A stretch of 64,000 nucleotides of DNA, taken from the NCBI RefSeq assembly GCF_003940805.1, contig NZ_CP034328.1, forward strand, positions 3,906,001-3,970,000. The letters are read 5' to 3'. Source of the stretch: Tabrizicola piscis (GTDB taxonomy: Bacteria > Pseudomonadota > Alphaproteobacteria > Rhodobacterales > Rhodobacteraceae). Made by a program: the position numbers and the translations under genes. Shown here piece by piece: positions 1 to 10,021 of the stretch; positions within the stretch are counted from its first letter, which is position 1; every line of letters starts with the position of its first letter. The notes beneath the pieces were generated by a model, which made no database searches, had not been told where the DNA came from, and saw nothing but the letters and a program-made list of their open reading frames with translations.

Positions 1-109
1 GGCGGGCATCTGGGAAGGCGCGCCGAACCTGCGGCCAGATTATCGCGCGCTGCATCAGAAGAAGCTCGACAAGGCCGCGAAAGCCGCCAAGGCCGAGGAG
101 ATGATCTGA
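1..109 (+). CDS. bchY: Chlorophyllide reductase subunit BchY, C-terminal end (partial)
   Basis: Only the last 35 codons are inside the window; reading starts at base 2 and ends at the TGA at 107-109. The tail is lysine/alanine-rich and closes with EEMI. The stop overlaps the start of bchZ (TGATG), as expected for coupled translation of two subunits of one complex. BchY and BchZ form the catalytic component of chlorophyllide a oxidoreductase, which reduces ring B in bacteriochlorophyll a synthesis. Identification rests on position directly before bchZ in a bchZ-pufQ order; the fragment alone is too short to be diagnostic. Confidence 0.8.
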   Translation, partial: AGIWEGAPNLRPDYRALHQKKLDKAAKAAKAEEMI

Positions 110-1596
110 TGCTGATCCAGGATCATGACCGGGCAGGCGGCTACTGGGGGGCGATCTATGCCTTCTGTGCCGTGAAGGGCCTGCAGGTTGTCATCGACGG
201 GCCAGTGGGTTGTGAAAACCTGCCAGTGACCAGCGTGTTGCACTACACCGATGCGCTGCCGCCGCATGAACTGCCGATTGTCGTGACGGGGCTTGGCGAG
301 GATGAGATGACCTCGGGCACCGAAGCGTCGATGGCGCGGGCCTGGAAGACTTTGGACCCAGCCCTTCCCGCCGTCGTCGTGACCGGGTCGATTGCCGAGA
401 TGATCGGTGGCGGGGTCACCCCGCAGGGCACCAACATCCAGCGGTTTCTGCCGCGCACGATTGACGAAGACCAGTGGCAGTGTGCGGACCGCGCGATGAC
501 CTGGATCTTCACCGAATTCGGGATGACCAAAGGCCGGATGCCGCCGGAAAAGCCGCGTGAGCCGCAGGACAAGCCGCGCGTCAATATTCTGGGGCCGATG
601 TACGGCACCTTCAACATGGCGTCCGACCTGCATGAGATCCGCCGTCTGGTCGAAGGGATCGGGGCCGAGATCAACATGGTGATGCCGCTTGGCGCCCATT
701 TGGCTGAGATGCGGAATCTGGTGAATGCAGATGCCAACGTGGTGATGTACCGCGAGTTTGGCCGGGGTCTGGCCGAATGTCTGGGCAAGCCGTATCTGCA
801 AGCGCCGATTGGCCTTGAATCGACGACCAAGTTCCTGCGCCAGTTGGGCGAGATGCTGGGTCTGGACCCGGAGCCGTTCATCGCCAAGGAAAAACATTCG
901 ACGCTGAAGCCCCTGTGGGACCTGTGGCGTTCGGTGACGCAGGATTTCTTCGCGACCGCCAGCTTCGCCATTGTCGCGAATGAGACCTATACCCGCGGTA
1001 TCCGCAACTATCTGGAAACCGACCTTGGCCTGCCTTGTGCACTGGCTGTCGCTCGGGTGGCCGGGACCAAGACGAACAACGAAGCCGTGCGCGCGGGTTT
1101 GCGCCAGCATCGGCCGCTGATCGTCATGGGGTCGATCAACGAAAAGATGTATCTGGCGGAACTGAAGGGCGGGCATGGCCCCGCGCCCAGTTTCATTCCG
1201 GCAAGTTTCCCTGGTGCTGCGATCCGCCGCGCCACGGGCACGCCTTTCATGGGCTACGCCGGCGCGGTCTATCTTTTGCAAGAGGTCTGCAACGGCCTCT
1301 TTGACGCGCTGTTCCACATCCTGCCCTTGGGCACCGAGATGGACAGCACGGCGGCAACCCCGACCACGCTGCGCCGCGACTTCCCCTGGGATGTCGATGC
1401 GCAGGCCGAGCTGGACCGGATCGTGTCCGAGCACCCCATCCTGACGCGGATTTCCGCGGCCCGGACCCTGCGCGATGCGGCGGAGAAATCCGCGCTCGAC
1501 CAAGGGGCCGAACGGGTGGTCTTCGAATTCGTCGCCGCCCTGAGCCCCACGCGCAGCGCAGCGGCCCAAAAGACAAACAAGGGAGAGGTCCAATGA
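109..1596 (+). CDS. bchZ: Chlorophyllide a reductase subunit Z
   Basis: A 495-aa protein of the nitrogenase-like NifK/BchB/BchZ family. With BchY it forms the catalytic component that takes electrons from BchX and reduces the C7-C8 bond of chlorophyllide a. The N-terminal segment [10 protein letters not shown] carries a conserved cluster-ligand cysteine at residue 35. The C-terminus, with the FPWD segment and the helix that follows, is typical of light-independent (proto)chlorophyllide reductases. Start is fixed by the TGATG overlap with bchY. The 3' end overlaps pufQ by 4 bp, so pigment synthesis and the puf genes are probably read through on one message, as in the known Rhodobacter superoperon. 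Strong family match and full length. Confidence 0.97.
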   Translation: MLIQDHDRAGGYWGAIYAFCAVKGLQVVIDGPVGCENLPVTSVLHYTDALPPHELPIVVTGLGEDEMTSGTEASMARAWKTLDPALPAVVVTGSIAEMIGGGVTPQGTNIQRFLPRTIDEDQWQCADRAMTWIFTEFGMTKGRMPPEKPREPQDKPRVNILGPMYGTFNMASDLHEIRRLVEGIGAEINMVMPLGAHLAEMRNLVNADANVVMYREFGRGLAECLGKPYLQAPIGLESTTKFLRQLGEMLGLDPEPFIAKEKHSTLKPLWDLWRSVTQDFFATASFAIVANETYTRGIRNYLETDLGLPCALAVARVAGTKTNNEAVRAGLRQHRPLIVMGSINEKMYLAELKGGHGPAPSFIPASFPGAAIRRATGTPFMGYAGAVYLLQEVCNGLFDALFHILPLGTEMDSTAATPTTLRRDFPWDVDAQAELDRIVSEHPILTRISAARTLRDAAEKSALDQGAERVVFEFVAALSPTRSAAAQKTNKGEVQ

Positions 1597-1829
1597 GTGA
1601 TCACACTGCAGGCGGACACGATGACAGCCATGGCGCCAGCCACGGCCACCGCACGCCGCGGGCCGAATTCTATGTCTACTTTTCGCTGATCTTCATGGTG
1701 GCGATCCCGGTGGCAGCAATCGCCTGGGCCATCGCCCTGGTCCGCGACCGCCATCTGCCGGTGCATGGCCCCCTGGCCCGCGCCTGGCGGGAAGCCGGGG
1801 CGATCACCCCGGCGATCTTCCGGCCGTAA
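1593..1829 (+). CDS. pufQ: PufQ, bacteriochlorophyll-linked assembly factor
   Basis: A 78-aa protein with one transmembrane helix (about residues 25-49) and the family's conserved C-terminal segment [15 protein letters not shown] histidine/glycine-rich N-terminus ([13 protein letters not shown]) precedes [12 protein letters not shown]. In Rhodobacter PufQ is required for normal bacteriochlorophyll formation and is thought to carry tetrapyrrole intermediates or control their flow. It overlaps bchZ by 4 bp and is followed by a 223-bp leader before pufB. The length is close to the 74 aa of the R. capsulatus protein. The His-rich N-terminus is somewhat longer than I recall for other homologues. 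Confidence 0.93.
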   Translation: MSDHTAGGHDDSHGASHGHRTPRAEFYVYFSLIFMVAIPVAAIAWAIALVRDRHLPVHGPLARAWREAGAITPAIFRP

Positions 1830-1876
1830 GGCCGCCGAATTCCGCTTTCCGCCCCTTCGGGCGCGGGGAGTGCACT

Positions 1877-1899
1877 CTGCCGGACCCGGTACCCGGCAG
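1877..1899 (+). promoter_or_regulatory. Hairpin in the pufQ-pufB intergenic leader
   Basis: Inverted repeat CTGCCGG (1877-1883) / CCGGCAG (1893-1899) with a 9-base loop, inside the 223-bp gap between pufQ and pufB. In Rhodobacter, structured RNA upstream of pufB sets processing and stability of the puf message; this hairpin is a candidate for such a 5' element. No T-run follows, so it is not a standard terminator. I see no convincing pufK-like short gene in this gap. Confidence 0.45.
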
Positions 1900-2052
1900 C
1901 TCGATCCTCCGGTGGCATGTGCGCCCACGACCATCGGAATTGCCATTCACCGCAGCCTTTCGGGGGTGCGGAGAAACTCGGGAAGGCATGACGCCAACCC
2001 GTGAACCCAGCCGCAGGGTATGCGGCGTCAGTCAACCCCTTCGGAGGATAAC

Positions 2053-2202
2053 ATGGCTGATAAATCCGACCTGAGTTTCACAGGTCTTACCGACGAGCAG
2101 GCGCAAGAGTTGCACTCCGTCTACATGAGCGGGCTTATGCTTTTCACGGCCGTGGCCGTGATCGCTCATCTGGCGGTGTACATCTGGCGTCCGTGGCTTT
2201 GA
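2053..2202 (+). CDS. pufB: Light-harvesting 1 beta subunit
   Basis: A 49-aa antenna polypeptide of the core LH1 ring. One transmembrane helix ends in the conserved [11 protein letters not shown] segment. His39 is the axial ligand to bacteriochlorophyll and the polar N-terminus faces the cytoplasm. The start at 2053 is set by the ribosome-binding site GGAGG 8 bases upstream; an in-frame ATG 33 bases earlier would add residues absent from the family. The gene lies 12 bp before pufA. Confidence 0.98.
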   Translation: MADKSDLSFTGLTDEQAQELHSVYMSGLMLFTAVAVIAHLAVYIWRPWL

Positions 2203-2214
2203 GGAGATAGAAAA

Positions 2215-2400
2215 ATGTCCAAGTTCTACAAAATCTGGCTGATCTTCGATCCCCGCAGAGTCTTCGTTGCACAGGGCGTCTTCCTGTTCCTGCTGGCAGC
2301 AATGATCCACCTCGTTCTGCTTTCCACACCCGGCTACAACTGGCTTGAAGAAGCCGGTGCCCGTGCGTTGGCGGAACAAGGTGTTGTTGCGACCCAGTAG
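2215..2400 (+). CDS. pufA: Light-harvesting 1 alpha subunit
   Basis: A 61-aa LH1 alpha polypeptide beginning [17 protein letters not shown], the typical N-terminal cap, followed by one membrane helix in which His32 binds bacteriochlorophyll. The C-terminus (YNWLEE and onward) is periplasmic. Good ribosome-binding site GAGG in the pufB-pufA spacer. A GC-rich hairpin lies directly after the gene and is expected to stabilise the pufBA part of the message. Confidence 0.98.
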   Translation: MSKFYKIWLIFDPRRVFVAQGVFLFLLAAMIHLVLLSTPGYNWLEEAGARALAEQGVVATQ

Positions 2401-2418
2401 GCCCATGGCCATCGTTGT

Positions 2419-2444
2419 GGGCGGCGGACTGACCGCCGCCGCCC
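2419..2444 (+). promoter_or_regulatory. pufA-pufL intercistronic mRNA hairpin
   Basis: Perfect 9-bp GC stem GGGCGGCGG / CCGCCGCCC with an 8-base loop, 18 bp after the pufA stop. It is not followed by a T-run, so it should not terminate transcription efficiently. In R. capsulatus a hairpin in this position blocks 3'-5' decay and gives excess LH1 over reaction centre; the same role is inferred here from position and structure. Confidence 0.75.
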
Positions 2445-2529
2445 GCGACACCTAAAGGGACAGTCACATTCCGGCTGGCAGCGCGTCTCGCGCCCGATGC
2501 AAGCCCCCGGACTTAGCGGAGAAAGAAGC

Positions 2530-3378
2530 ATGGCACTGCTCAGCTTCGAACGAAAATACCGCGTGCCGGGTGGCACGCTGGTCGGAGGGAACCTGTTCGA
2601 CTTCTGGGTGGGTCCCTTTTACGTCGGCTTCTTTGGCGTAACGACCTTCTTCTTTGCCGCCCTCGGTACGATCCTGATCTTTTACGGGACGGCGCTTGAG
2701 GGGGTCTGGAACCCCTGGCTGATCTCGATCGATCCGCCGGCCGTGGAATACGGGCTGTCTTTTGCGCCGTTGCGCGAAGGCGGTCTTTGGCAGCTGGTCA
2801 CGATCTGCGCCATCGGCGCATTCGTCAGCTGGATGATGCGAGAGGTGGAAATCTGCCGCAAGCTGGGGATGGGATACCATGTGCCCTTCGCGTTCGGGGT
2901 GGCGATCTTCGCCTACATCACCCTGACCGTGATCCGGCCGATGCTGATGGGGGCCTGGGGCTATGCCTTCCCTTATGGCATCTGGACCCACCTCGATTGG
3001 GTGTCAAACACCGGCTACCAATATGGCAACTTCCACTACAACCCGGCGCATATGATCGCGGTGAGCTTCTTTTTCACCAACGCTCTGGCGCTTGCCTTGC
3101 ATGGCGCGCTGATCCTGTCGGCAGCCAACCCTGAAAAGGGCAAGGAAATGCGGACGCCGGACCATGAAGACACTTTCTTCCGCGACTTCATCGGCTACTC
3201 GGTCGGGACCCTTGGCATTCACCGCCTTGGCCTGCTCTTGGCGCTGAACGCGGGCTTCTGGAGCGCGGTCTGTATCGTGATCTCTGGCACGGTCTGGTTC
3301 GACCAGTGGGTCGTCTGGTGGGATTGGTGGCTGCAGCTGCCGTGGTGGGCCGACATTCCGGGAGGCGTAAATGGCTGA
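2530..3378 (+). CDS. pufL: Photosynthetic reaction centre L subunit
   Basis: A 282-aa membrane protein with five transmembrane helices, the same length as the Rhodobacter L subunit. With M it binds the special pair, accessory bacteriochlorophylls, bacteriopheophytins and quinones. Conserved segments are present: the chlorophyll-ligand histidines in THLDWVSN and NPAHM, and the iron-ligand histidines in LALHGALIL and GIHRLGLLL. The start at 2530 ([15 protein letters not shown]) matches the family; an ATG at 2497 would add 11 foreign residues. The stop overlaps pufM by 8 bp, which couples synthesis of the two subunits 1:1. Confidence 0.98.
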   Translation: MALLSFERKYRVPGGTLVGGNLFDFWVGPFYVGFFGVTTFFFAALGTILIFYGTALEGVWNPWLISIDPPAVEYGLSFAPLREGGLWQLVTICAIGAFVSWMMREVEICRKLGMGYHVPFAFGVAIFAYITLTVIRPMLMGAWGYAFPYGIWTHLDWVSNTGYQYGNFHYNPAHMIAVSFFFTNALALALHGALILSAANPEKGKEMRTPDHEDTFFRDFIGYSVGTLGIHRLGLLLALNAGFWSAVCIVISGTVWFDQWVVWWDWWLQLPWWADIPGGVNG

Positions 3379-4294
3379 GTATCAGAACATCTTTACCCAG
3401 GTGCAGGTTCGCGGCGCCCCTGAAATGGGGTTGGTCGAGGGCGTGGATCTGGCAAACCGGACCCGGGGCGCCACCTTCTCGACGCTGGCGGGCTGGTTCG
3501 GAAACGCCCAGCTTGGCCCGGTCTACCTTGGCACCATGGGCACGATCTCGCTCTTTGCCGGGGCGGTGTGGTTCTTCATGGTCGGGGCCTGGTTCTGGGA
3601 TCAGGCCGGCTACAACCCGGCCGTCTTCCTGCGTGACCTGTTCTGGCTGTCGCTGGACCCGCCATCGCCGGAATATGGCCTGCGCTTCCCGCCGATGGCG
3701 GAAGGTGGGTACTTCCTGATCGCTTCGTTCTTCCTTCTGGTCAGCGTGCTGGCCTGGTGGGTGCGCAGCTATCTTCGGGCGCAAGCCCTTGGCATGGGCA
3801 AGCATGTGTGCTGGGCCTTTGCATCGGCCATCTGGCTGTTCCTGGTTCTGGGCCTCTTCCGTCCCATCCTGATGGGATCGTGGAGCGAGGCGGTGCCCTA
3901 CGGCATCTTCACGCACCTCGACTGGACCAACAACTTCAGCCTGACCTACGGCAACCTGTTCTATAACCCCTTCCACGCGCTGAGCATCGCCTTCCTCTAC
4001 GGATCGGCCCTGCTGTTTGCGATGCATGGGGCGACGATCCTGGCCGTCAGCCGCTTTGGTGGCGACCGGGAACTTGAGCAGATCGCCGACCGGGGCACTG
4101 CCTCGGAACGTGCCGCTTTGTTCTGGCGCTGGACCATGGGGTTCAACGCCACGATGGAGGGGATTCACCGCTGGGCCTGGTGGTTCGCGATCCTGGTGAC
4201 GCTGACTGGCGGCATTGGTATCCTGTTGACCGGCACTGTTGTGGACAACTGGTATGTCTGGGCACAGGAACACGGCTACGCGCCGCTGAACTGA
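3371..4294 (+). CDS. pufM: Photosynthetic reaction centre M subunit
   Basis: A 307-aa partner of PufL with five membrane helices. Characteristic segments are [36 protein letters not shown] with an iron-ligand histidine, and [10 protein letters not shown] with another. The ERAALFWRW segment holds the glutamate that completes the non-haem iron site. It overlaps pufL by 8 bp and is followed 10 bp later by pufX. No tetrahaem cytochrome gene (pufC) follows, so electrons must come from a soluble or membrane-anchored cytochrome. Confidence 0.98.
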   Translation: MAEYQNIFTQVQVRGAPEMGLVEGVDLANRTRGATFSTLAGWFGNAQLGPVYLGTMGTISLFAGAVWFFMVGAWFWDQAGYNPAVFLRDLFWLSLDPPSPEYGLRFPPMAEGGYFLIASFFLLVSVLAWWVRSYLRAQALGMGKHVCWAFASAIWLFLVLGLFRPILMGSWSEAVPYGIFTHLDWTNNFSLTYGNLFYNPFHALSIAFLYGSALLFAMHGATILAVSRFGGDRELEQIADRGTASERAALFWRWTMGFNATMEGIHRWAWWFAILVTLTGGIGILLTGTVVDNWYVWAQEHGYAPLN

Positions 4295-4304
4295 GGGAAA
4301 AGCG

Positions 4305-4538
4305 ATGTCTGATAAACTCTACTTCCACGAGCCGAACCATATCATCCACCTGCGGGTCTGGGCCCTTGGGCAGATGGTCTGGGGGGCGTTCCTTGCAGGA
4401 CTGTTCCTGCTGGCGATCGCGATCTTTGCCGGCGTGCTTTACGGGATCAGCCTGTTCCTGCCGGAAGACAGCAAGACCGCGCCTGACCCGAACACCTGGA
4501 GCAATCTTGTCCAGGTCGAAGTGACGGCCAAGGTCTGA
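4305..4538 (+). CDS. pufX: Reaction-centre/LH1 accessory protein PufX
   Basis: A 77-aa protein with one transmembrane helix (about residues 22-53) in the family's fixed position right after pufM. It shares the pattern of an N-terminal amphipathic part, a QM..GAFLAG segment and LFLPE followed by a proline-containing tail. PufX opens the LH1 ring for quinone exchange and organises dimeric core complexes in Rhodobacter. The sequence diverges quickly between species, so identification uses length, topology and location as well as the short motifs. Its presence narrows the host to the Rhodobacter-like clade. Confidence 0.92.
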   Translation: MSDKLYFHEPNHIIHLRVWALGQMVWGAFLAGLFLLAIAIFAGVLYGISLFLPEDSKTAPDPNTWSNLVQVEVTAKV

Positions 4539-4654
4539 CACGACACGTCGGGGGGCGGGGTGCTGCCCTCCGACTTTCCATCCGGGCAAATGCCAGCCCG
4601 GTTCCGGGGCGCGACCATGAGCCCGGTTCCCTTCCTGTTGGCGACAGGGACCTG

Positions 4655-4690
4655 GTGCCGTGTGGGTCACCTCCGCACGGCACTTTTTTC
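4655..4690 (+). terminator. Rho-independent terminator of the puf operon
   Basis: Stem GTGCCGTGTGG (4655-4665) with CCGCACGGCAC (4673-4683), one T-G wobble, a 7-base loop and a run of six T from 4684. It lies 117 bp after pufX and 19 bp before dxs, so it should end the puf message; dxs then needs its own promoter or read-through. Confidence 0.9.
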
Positions 4691-4708
4691 GTTTAGCAGG
4701 AGGCGACG

Positions 4709-6643
4709 ATGACCCCCGACAGCCGCACCCCCACCCTTGACCGCGTGGCTTGCCCCGCCGATCTGAAACGCCTGAACGATGCCGAGTTGACGCTTCTGGC
4801 CGATGAGTTGCGGCACGAGACGATCGAGACGGTCAGCCGTACCGGCGGGCATCTGGGGTCCTCCCTCGGGGTTGTCGAACTGACGGTGGCGATCCATTCC
4901 GTCTTCACCACGCCGTTTGACAAGCTGATCTGGGACGTGGGGCACCAGTGCTATCCGCACAAGATCCTGACCGGGCGGCGCGAGCAGATGGGGACCTTGC
5001 GGCAGAAGGGGGGCCTCAGCGGTTTCACCAAACGGTCCGAAAGCGACTACGACGCCTTTGGCGCGGCGCATAGCTCTACCTCGATCTCGGCGGCCTTGGG
5101 CTTTGCCATGGGGCGGCAGATGGGGATGCCGGTGGGGGATACGATTGCCGTCATCGGCGACGGGGCGATCACGGCGGGCATGGCCTATGAGGCGATGAAC
5201 CATGCCGGGCACCTGAAGGAGCGGCTGTTTGTCATCCTGAATGATAATGACATGTCGATTGCCCCTCCGGTGGGCGCGATGTCGGCCTATCTGAACGGAA
5301 TTGCGGAAAAAGGCCCGCTGGCTGTGCTGCGCGCGGCTGCCGAGGGGATTGAGGCGGCGCTTCCCGGCCCGGTGCGCGATGGCGCGCGGCGGGCGCGGGC
5401 GCTGGTGACCGGCATGCCCGGCGGCGGCACGCTGTTCGAGCAGTTCGGCTTTGAATACATCGGCCCGATTGACGGCCATGACATGGGCCAGCTTCTGGCA
5501 ACGCTGCGGGCGGCCAAGGCGCGGGCCTCGGGGCCGGTGCTCATTCACTGTGTCACGGTCAAGGGCAAGGGCTATGCCCCCGCCGAAGGGGCGGATGACA
5601 AGTATCACGGTGTGGCAAAGTTCGACGTGGCGACGGGCGCGCAGGTGAAGTCAAAGTCGAATGCGCCCAGCTATACTCAGGTGTTCGGGGATCGGTTGAC
5701 GGCGATGGCCGCGCGCGACCCGAAGATCGTGGCGATCACTGCCGCGATGCCGGGTGGCACGGGGCTGGACGTGATGGCCCGCCGGTTCCCGGCGCGGGTG
5801 TTTGACGTAGGCATTGCCGAACAGCATGGCGTGACCTTTGCCGCGGGCCTTGCCGCATCGGGGATGCGACCGTTCTGCGCGATCTATTCCAGCTTCCTGC
5901 AGCGCGGCTATGACCAGATCGTGCATGATGTGGCCTTGCAGAACCTGCCGGTCCGCTTTGCCATCGACCGGGCGGGGCTGGTGGGGCAGGACGGGGCAAC
6001 GCATGCCGGGGCCTTCGACATCGGGTTCTTGGCCAGCCTGCCAAACATGACCGTGATGGCTGCCGGGGATGAGGCGGAGCTTGTCCACATGATGGCCACT
6101 GCCGCCGCGCATGACCAAGGGCCAATCGCGTTCCGCTATCCGCGTGGGGAAGGCGTGGGGGTCGAGATCCCGGCCGAAGGGCAGGTGCTGGAGATTGGCA
6201 AGGGCCGCGTCGTCCGCGAGGGCGAGGCGCTGGCGATCCTGTCGTTCGGCGCGCATCTGTCCGAAGCGCTGCTGGCGGCTGACCTTCTGGCCGAGGAGGG
6301 GATCATGGTCACCGTGGCCGATGCCCGCTTTGCCAAGCCGCTGGACACCGCGCTGATCGACCGGCTGATCGCCGACCATGGCGCGCTGGTCACGCTGGAA
6401 CAGGGGGCTGTCGGCGGGTTTGGCGCGCAGGTGCTGCAGTATCTGGCCGGGTCGGGCGGGCTTGACCGCGGGCGGCTGATCCGCACGATGACCCTGCCGG
6501 ACAAGTTCATCGATCAGGCCAGCCCGGCGCAAATGTATGCCGAGGCGGGGCTGACGGCTGCCGACATTGCCGCCACCCTGCGTGGCCTTGCGGCAAAGCT
6601 GGAGCATCGGCCCCTACCGCTGGCGCGTCCGCGGCTGATCTGA
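4709..6643 (+). CDS. dxs: 1-deoxy-D-xylulose-5-phosphate synthase
   Basis: A 644-aa thiamine-diphosphate enzyme that condenses pyruvate and glyceraldehyde-3-phosphate, the first step of the MEP isoprenoid pathway. Domain order is typical: TPP-binding domain with GHxGSSLG-like start, [17 protein letters not shown] and ND motifs, the central pyrimidine-binding domain ([15 protein letters not shown]), and a C-terminal transketolase domain. Ribosome-binding site AGGAGG is 7 bases upstream. A dxs gene directly after puf is a known Rhodobacter arrangement, so the copy probably supplies phytol/geranylgeranyl and carotenoid synthesis. Confidence 0.97.
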   Translation: MTPDSRTPTLDRVACPADLKRLNDAELTLLADELRHETIETVSRTGGHLGSSLGVVELTVAIHSVFTTPFDKLIWDVGHQCYPHKILTGRREQMGTLRQKGGLSGFTKRSESDYDAFGAAHSSTSISAALGFAMGRQMGMPVGDTIAVIGDGAITAGMAYEAMNHAGHLKERLFVILNDNDMSIAPPVGAMSAYLNGIAEKGPLAVLRAAAEGIEAALPGPVRDGARRARALVTGMPGGGTLFEQFGFEYIGPIDGHDMGQLLATLRAAKARASGPVLIHCVTVKGKGYAPAEGADDKYHGVAKFDVATGAQVKSKSNAPSYTQVFGDRLTAMAARDPKIVAITAAMPGGTGLDVMARRFPARVFDVGIAEQHGVTFAAGLAASGMRPFCAIYSSFLQRGYDQIVHDVALQNLPVRFAIDRAGLVGQDGATHAGAFDIGFLASLPNMTVMAAGDEAELVHMMATAAAHDQGPIAFRYPRGEGVGVEIPAEGQVLEIGKGRVVREGEALAILSFGAHLSEALLAADLLAEEGIMVTVADARFAKPLDTALIDRLIADHGALVTLEQGAVGGFGAQVLQYLAGSGGLDRGRLIRTMTLPDKFIDQASPAQMYAEAGLTAADIAATLRGLAAKLEHRPLPLARPRLI

Positions 6644-6701
6644 CGCTTGATTTTCCACGGTACTGCCGTCAGGTTGCCCTTGGGTGACTTGGGATATTGG
6701 T

Positions 6702-7679
6702 ATGTGGGATTTCAGCGTTTTCAAGGCTTTGGGGCTGATGGCGCGGACTGCGCCTTTCGTGATCTTTCGCGCGGTCGTCTATTTCGGGATCACCGCGGCC
6801 CTCATCATCGTGACCGGCACGGGCGCTGGTGTCGGCTACGGGGTGGGGCTGTTTGGCGACGCCGATTTCCAGACCACCAGCACGTTCTGGGGTGGGGCTG
6901 TGGGCTTTGGCCTGACGGTCGGGGTGATCTCCTTTTTCCGCGATTACCTGCTTTATCTTGTGAAGGCCGGCCACATCGCCGTGATGGTGGAACTGCTGGA
7001 CGGCAGGCCCGTGCCGGGCGGGCAGGGCCAGATCGCCTATGCCAAGGCCGTGGTGACCGAACGCTTTGGCCAGACCTCGGCCCTGTTTGCGCTGGATCAG
7101 TTGATCAAGGGGGTGATCAACGTGATCACCGGCCTGCTGGAAGGGTTGATGTCGATCCTGCCCATTCCGGGGCTGGACCGGGTCATGGGGGCGTTCCGGG
7201 CCTATCTGCGGCTTGCCGTCGGGCTGGTCGATGAGGTGATCCTGGGCCACGCGATCCGCACCCGGTCGGAAAACGCGTGGGAGGCGGCGCATGACGGTCT
7301 GGTGCTTTATGCGCAGAACGCGCGGCCGATGCTGGTCAACGCGGCCTGGCTGACGTTGATCAGCTGGCTTTTGGCAGCGGTGGTCTTTCTGGTGATGCTG
7401 GCCCCCGCAGCGGCGGTGGTCTGGCTGTTGCCGGGGGAAAGCAGCGCGGGAATGTTCGTCTTTGCCATCGTCTTCGCATGGGCCGTCAAGGCCGCGCTGA
7501 TCGAGCCTTTTGCCCTTGCCTGCATGCTGCAGGTCTTCTTCAAGGTGACGGAAGGGCAGGTGCCGAATGCCGAATGGCGCGGGCGGTTGACGCAAGCGTC
7601 GGACAAGTTCCGCAAGCTGGGCGAAAAGGCCGTGGGGTGGCGCCCCGGCCCCGCCGCCGACCCCGCTGACGAGGTTTGA
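6702..7679 (+). CDS. Polytopic membrane protein of unknown function
   Basis: A 325-aa protein with several hydrophobic segments: residues about 20-45, 60-85, a weaker amphipathic pair near 130-160, then strong helices near 220-245 and 255-280. No catalytic motif is visible. The ATG at 6702 has GGGA 7 bases upstream and is preferred; a GTG at 6684 would add six residues. It stands alone between dxs and pcm, same strand, 58 bp after dxs. I recognise it only as a conserved-looking hypothetical of Rhodobacterales; no role is proposed. Confidence 0.8.
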   Translation: MWDFSVFKALGLMARTAPFVIFRAVVYFGITAALIIVTGTGAGVGYGVGLFGDADFQTTSTFWGGAVGFGLTVGVISFFRDYLLYLVKAGHIAVMVELLDGRPVPGGQGQIAYAKAVVTERFGQTSALFALDQLIKGVINVITGLLEGLMSILPIPGLDRVMGAFRAYLRLAVGLVDEVILGHAIRTRSENAWEAAHDGLVLYAQNARPMLVNAAWLTLISWLLAAVVFLVMLAPAAAVVWLLPGESSAGMFVFAIVFAWAVKAALIEPFALACMLQVFFKVTEGQVPNAEWRGRLTQASDKFRKLGEKAVGWRPGPAADPADEV

Positions 7680-7794
7680 GGCAACCACCCGCCCAACTGC
7701 AGCCAAATCCATGCATTTGGCTTGATCGCCCGTTGCGACGGTTTCGGTTCTGTGGCAAGACAATCAAAGAGCCAAGCAGACCGATGAGTTCAGA

Positions 7795-8448
7795 ATGAGT
7801 GACTTTGCCAGCCGCCGCGTGATGATGGTGGACACGCAAGTCCGCCCCTCCGACGTCACCAAGTTCCCGATCATCGATGCGATGCTGTCGGTCCCGCGTG
7901 AGCTTTACGTTCCCAGTGACCGGCGTGAGGCGGCTTATGTCGGCGAAAATCTGGACATTGGTCCCGGGCGTGTCGTGCTTGAGGCGCGGACGCTGGCCAA
8001 GCTGCTGGACGCGCTGGACATTCAACCGGATGAACTGGTTCTGGATCTGGGCTGCGGACTTGGCTATTCGGCCGCCGTCATCGCGCGGCTGGCGGATACC
8101 GTCGTTGCGGTCGAGGAAGATGCGACACAGGCGGCGGATGCACAGCGCCTGCTGTCGGAAGAAGGCGTGGACAACGCGCTTGTGATTGCCGGGCCGCTGG
8201 TCAACGGCGCGGCAAAACATGCACCCTATGACGTGATGACCGTGCAAGGTGGGGTGGAAACCATTCCGCAACCGCTGCTGGACCAGCTGAAGGACGGCGG
8301 TCGCGTGGGCGCCGTGTTCATGGACGGGGTTCTTGGCACCGCGATGGTTGGGTTCAAGGCCGATGGCCACATCAGCTGGCGCCCGGTCTTCAACGCGACG
8401 GCCCCGGTGCTTGACGGCTTTCGCAAGGCGCGCGGCTTTACCCTTTAG
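7795..8448 (+). CDS. pcm: Protein-L-isoaspartate O-methyltransferase family protein
   Basis: A 217-aa SAM-dependent methyltransferase. The glycine-rich SAM loop LDLGCGLGYSAAVIARL follows the family's N-terminal helix (RRVMMVDTQVRPSDV) and the acidic strand end VVAVEED. The classic enzyme methylates isoaspartyl residues for protein repair. This alphaproteobacterial clade, found next to tolC, is divergent from E. coli Pcm, so repair activity is likely but not certain. It begins the pcm-tolC-PopZ-like block, with 99 bp before tolC. Confidence 0.88.
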   Translation: MSDFASRRVMMVDTQVRPSDVTKFPIIDAMLSVPRELYVPSDRREAAYVGENLDIGPGRVVLEARTLAKLLDALDIQPDELVLDLGCGLGYSAAVIARLADTVVAVEEDATQAADAQRLLSEEGVDNALVIAGPLVNGAAKHAPYDVMTVQGGVETIPQPLLDQLKDGGRVGAVFMDGVLGTAMVGFKADGHISWRPVFNATAPVLDGFRKARGFTL

Positions 8449-8547
8449 GGGCAGCGCACCCTGTCCGACCCGGGCCTGTGACCCGTCCGGACCTCTGGTG
8501 AATGGAACGCCCGTGCTGTGCGCGCGGGTCTTGGAAAGGCAGATGGC

Positions 8548-9921
8548 ATGCGTAGTTGGTGTCGGGCGATGGTGGTGATGGTGGCGGGCGTCCTTGCCGC
8601 GCCGATGGCCGGGGCTGAGACCCTGACCGATGCCCTGATTGCCGCCTATCGGAATTCCAACCTGCTGGATCAGAACCGCGCAGTGCTGCGCGCCGCGGAT
8701 GAGGATGTGGCCCTTGCCGTGTCAAGCCTGCGGCCGGTCGTGGCGTTTTCCGGCCAGGCGGGTTGGCGGCGGGCTGAGGTGGATACGCTTGCCGGTCCGT
8801 CGGTGTCCGAGGGGCTGAGTTCATCCCTGTCGCTGAGCGCCGATCTGACCTTGCTTGACTTCGGGCGCAATCGTCTTGGGATCGAGATTGCCCGGGAAAG
8901 CGTGCTGGCAACCCGGCAGGCGTTGATTGACGTGGAACAGCAAGTGCTTCTGGGCGCGGTGTCGGCCTATGTCGACGTCCGGCTGGCGCAAGAGGTTGTG
9001 GCGCTGCGGCAAAGCAACCTTCGGCTGATCACTCAGGAACTGCGCGCTGCCGAAGCCCGCTTTGAGGTGGGCGAGACGACGCGCACGGATGTGGCAATTG
9101 CCCAGGCACGGCTGGCCGCGTCACGTTCGGCGCTGGCGGCGGCTGAAGGGGACCTGTTGATCGCGCGTGAGTCCTACAAGGCCGCGACCGGGGCCTATCC
9201 GGGCCGTCTGGCACCCTTGCCACGGTCTCCGGCCCTGCCGCGCACTCTGGAAGAGGCCCAAAGCGTAGCGCGCGCGACGCACCCGCTGATCCTGCAGGGT
9301 CAGCGTCTGGTCACCATTGCCGACCTGCAGCTGCAGCTGGCCGAGGCTGCGACCAAACCCACGGTCGGCGTTGGTGCAACCCTTGGGCTGGATCAGGATG
9401 GCAACGATTCACAATCCTTTGGTCTGACGCTGAACCAGACGATCTATGCCGGTGGCCGGTTGTCGGCGCTGCTGCGGCAGGCCATTGCCGGTAAGGACCG
9501 GTCGAGGGCGGCTCTGCAGCAGACTGCAGTCGGCATCTTGCAGAACGTCGGTGTGGCATGGGCGAACCTGGCGGTGTCGGCGGCGTCGATCCAGGCGTCG
9601 GACGAACAGATCCGCGCCGCGCAGACCGCGTTTGACGGCGTGCGTGAAGAGGCGGCTGCCGGTGCGCGGACCACCTTGGACGTCCTTGACGCCGAACAGG
9701 AACTGCTGGACGCGCGCAATGCCCGCCTGCAGGCCGAAGCGCAGCGCTATGTCGGTGTCTATCAGGTGCTGTCGACCATGGGCCTGTTGACCGTGGACCA
9801 TCTGCAACTGGGCATCGCGACCTATGATCCGGAAGCCTATTTCGACGCGGTAAAGACCGCCCCGTCGCATTCCGTTCAGGGCAAGAAGCTTGACCGCATT
9901 CTGGAAAAGATCGGCAACTAA
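8548..9921 (+). CDS. tolC: TolC family outer-membrane channel protein
   Basis: A 457-aa precursor with a signal peptide (MRSWCRAMVVMVAGVLAAPMAGA) followed by two OEP repeats rich in Ala, Gln and Glu, the pattern of TolC's coiled alpha-barrel. Segments such as VGETTRTDVAIAQARLAASRSALAAAEG and the equivalent in the second half (GARTTLDVLDAEQELLDARNA) are typical. The start at 8548 has GGAAAGG 9 bases upstream and gives a correct signal peptide; an earlier GTG (8518) would not. It probably serves several exporters, and could complete the type I protease secretion system at 46988-49998, which lacks its own outer-membrane gene, and the RND pump at 62280. Confidence 0.93.
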   Translation: MRSWCRAMVVMVAGVLAAPMAGAETLTDALIAAYRNSNLLDQNRAVLRAADEDVALAVSSLRPVVAFSGQAGWRRAEVDTLAGPSVSEGLSSSLSLSADLTLLDFGRNRLGIEIARESVLATRQALIDVEQQVLLGAVSAYVDVRLAQEVVALRQSNLRLITQELRAAEARFEVGETTRTDVAIAQARLAASRSALAAAEGDLLIARESYKAATGAYPGRLAPLPRSPALPRTLEEAQSVARATHPLILQGQRLVTIADLQLQLAEAATKPTVGVGATLGLDQDGNDSQSFGLTLNQTIYAGGRLSALLRQAIAGKDRSRAALQQTAVGILQNVGVAWANLAVSAASIQASDEQIRAAQTAFDGVREEAAAGARTTLDVLDAEQELLDARNARLQAEAQRYVGVYQVLSTMGLLTVDHLQLGIATYDPEAYFDAVKTAPSHSVQGKKLDRILEKIGN

Positions 9922-10021
9922 AGCTTCCCGACGGTGGATTTCAAGAAATTCGTTGCTCTGCATGGGGTTGGCGGGTTAAGCTGATCCATGGGGAATGCGC
10001 GGACGATAACGGAAGGCGCAG

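Noticed and set aside
55..1593. 512-aa open frame on the minus strand opposite bchZ
   Set aside because: It is an antisense shadow: composition rich in Arg, His and Gln, no domain pattern, and it fully overlaps a clearly functional gene.
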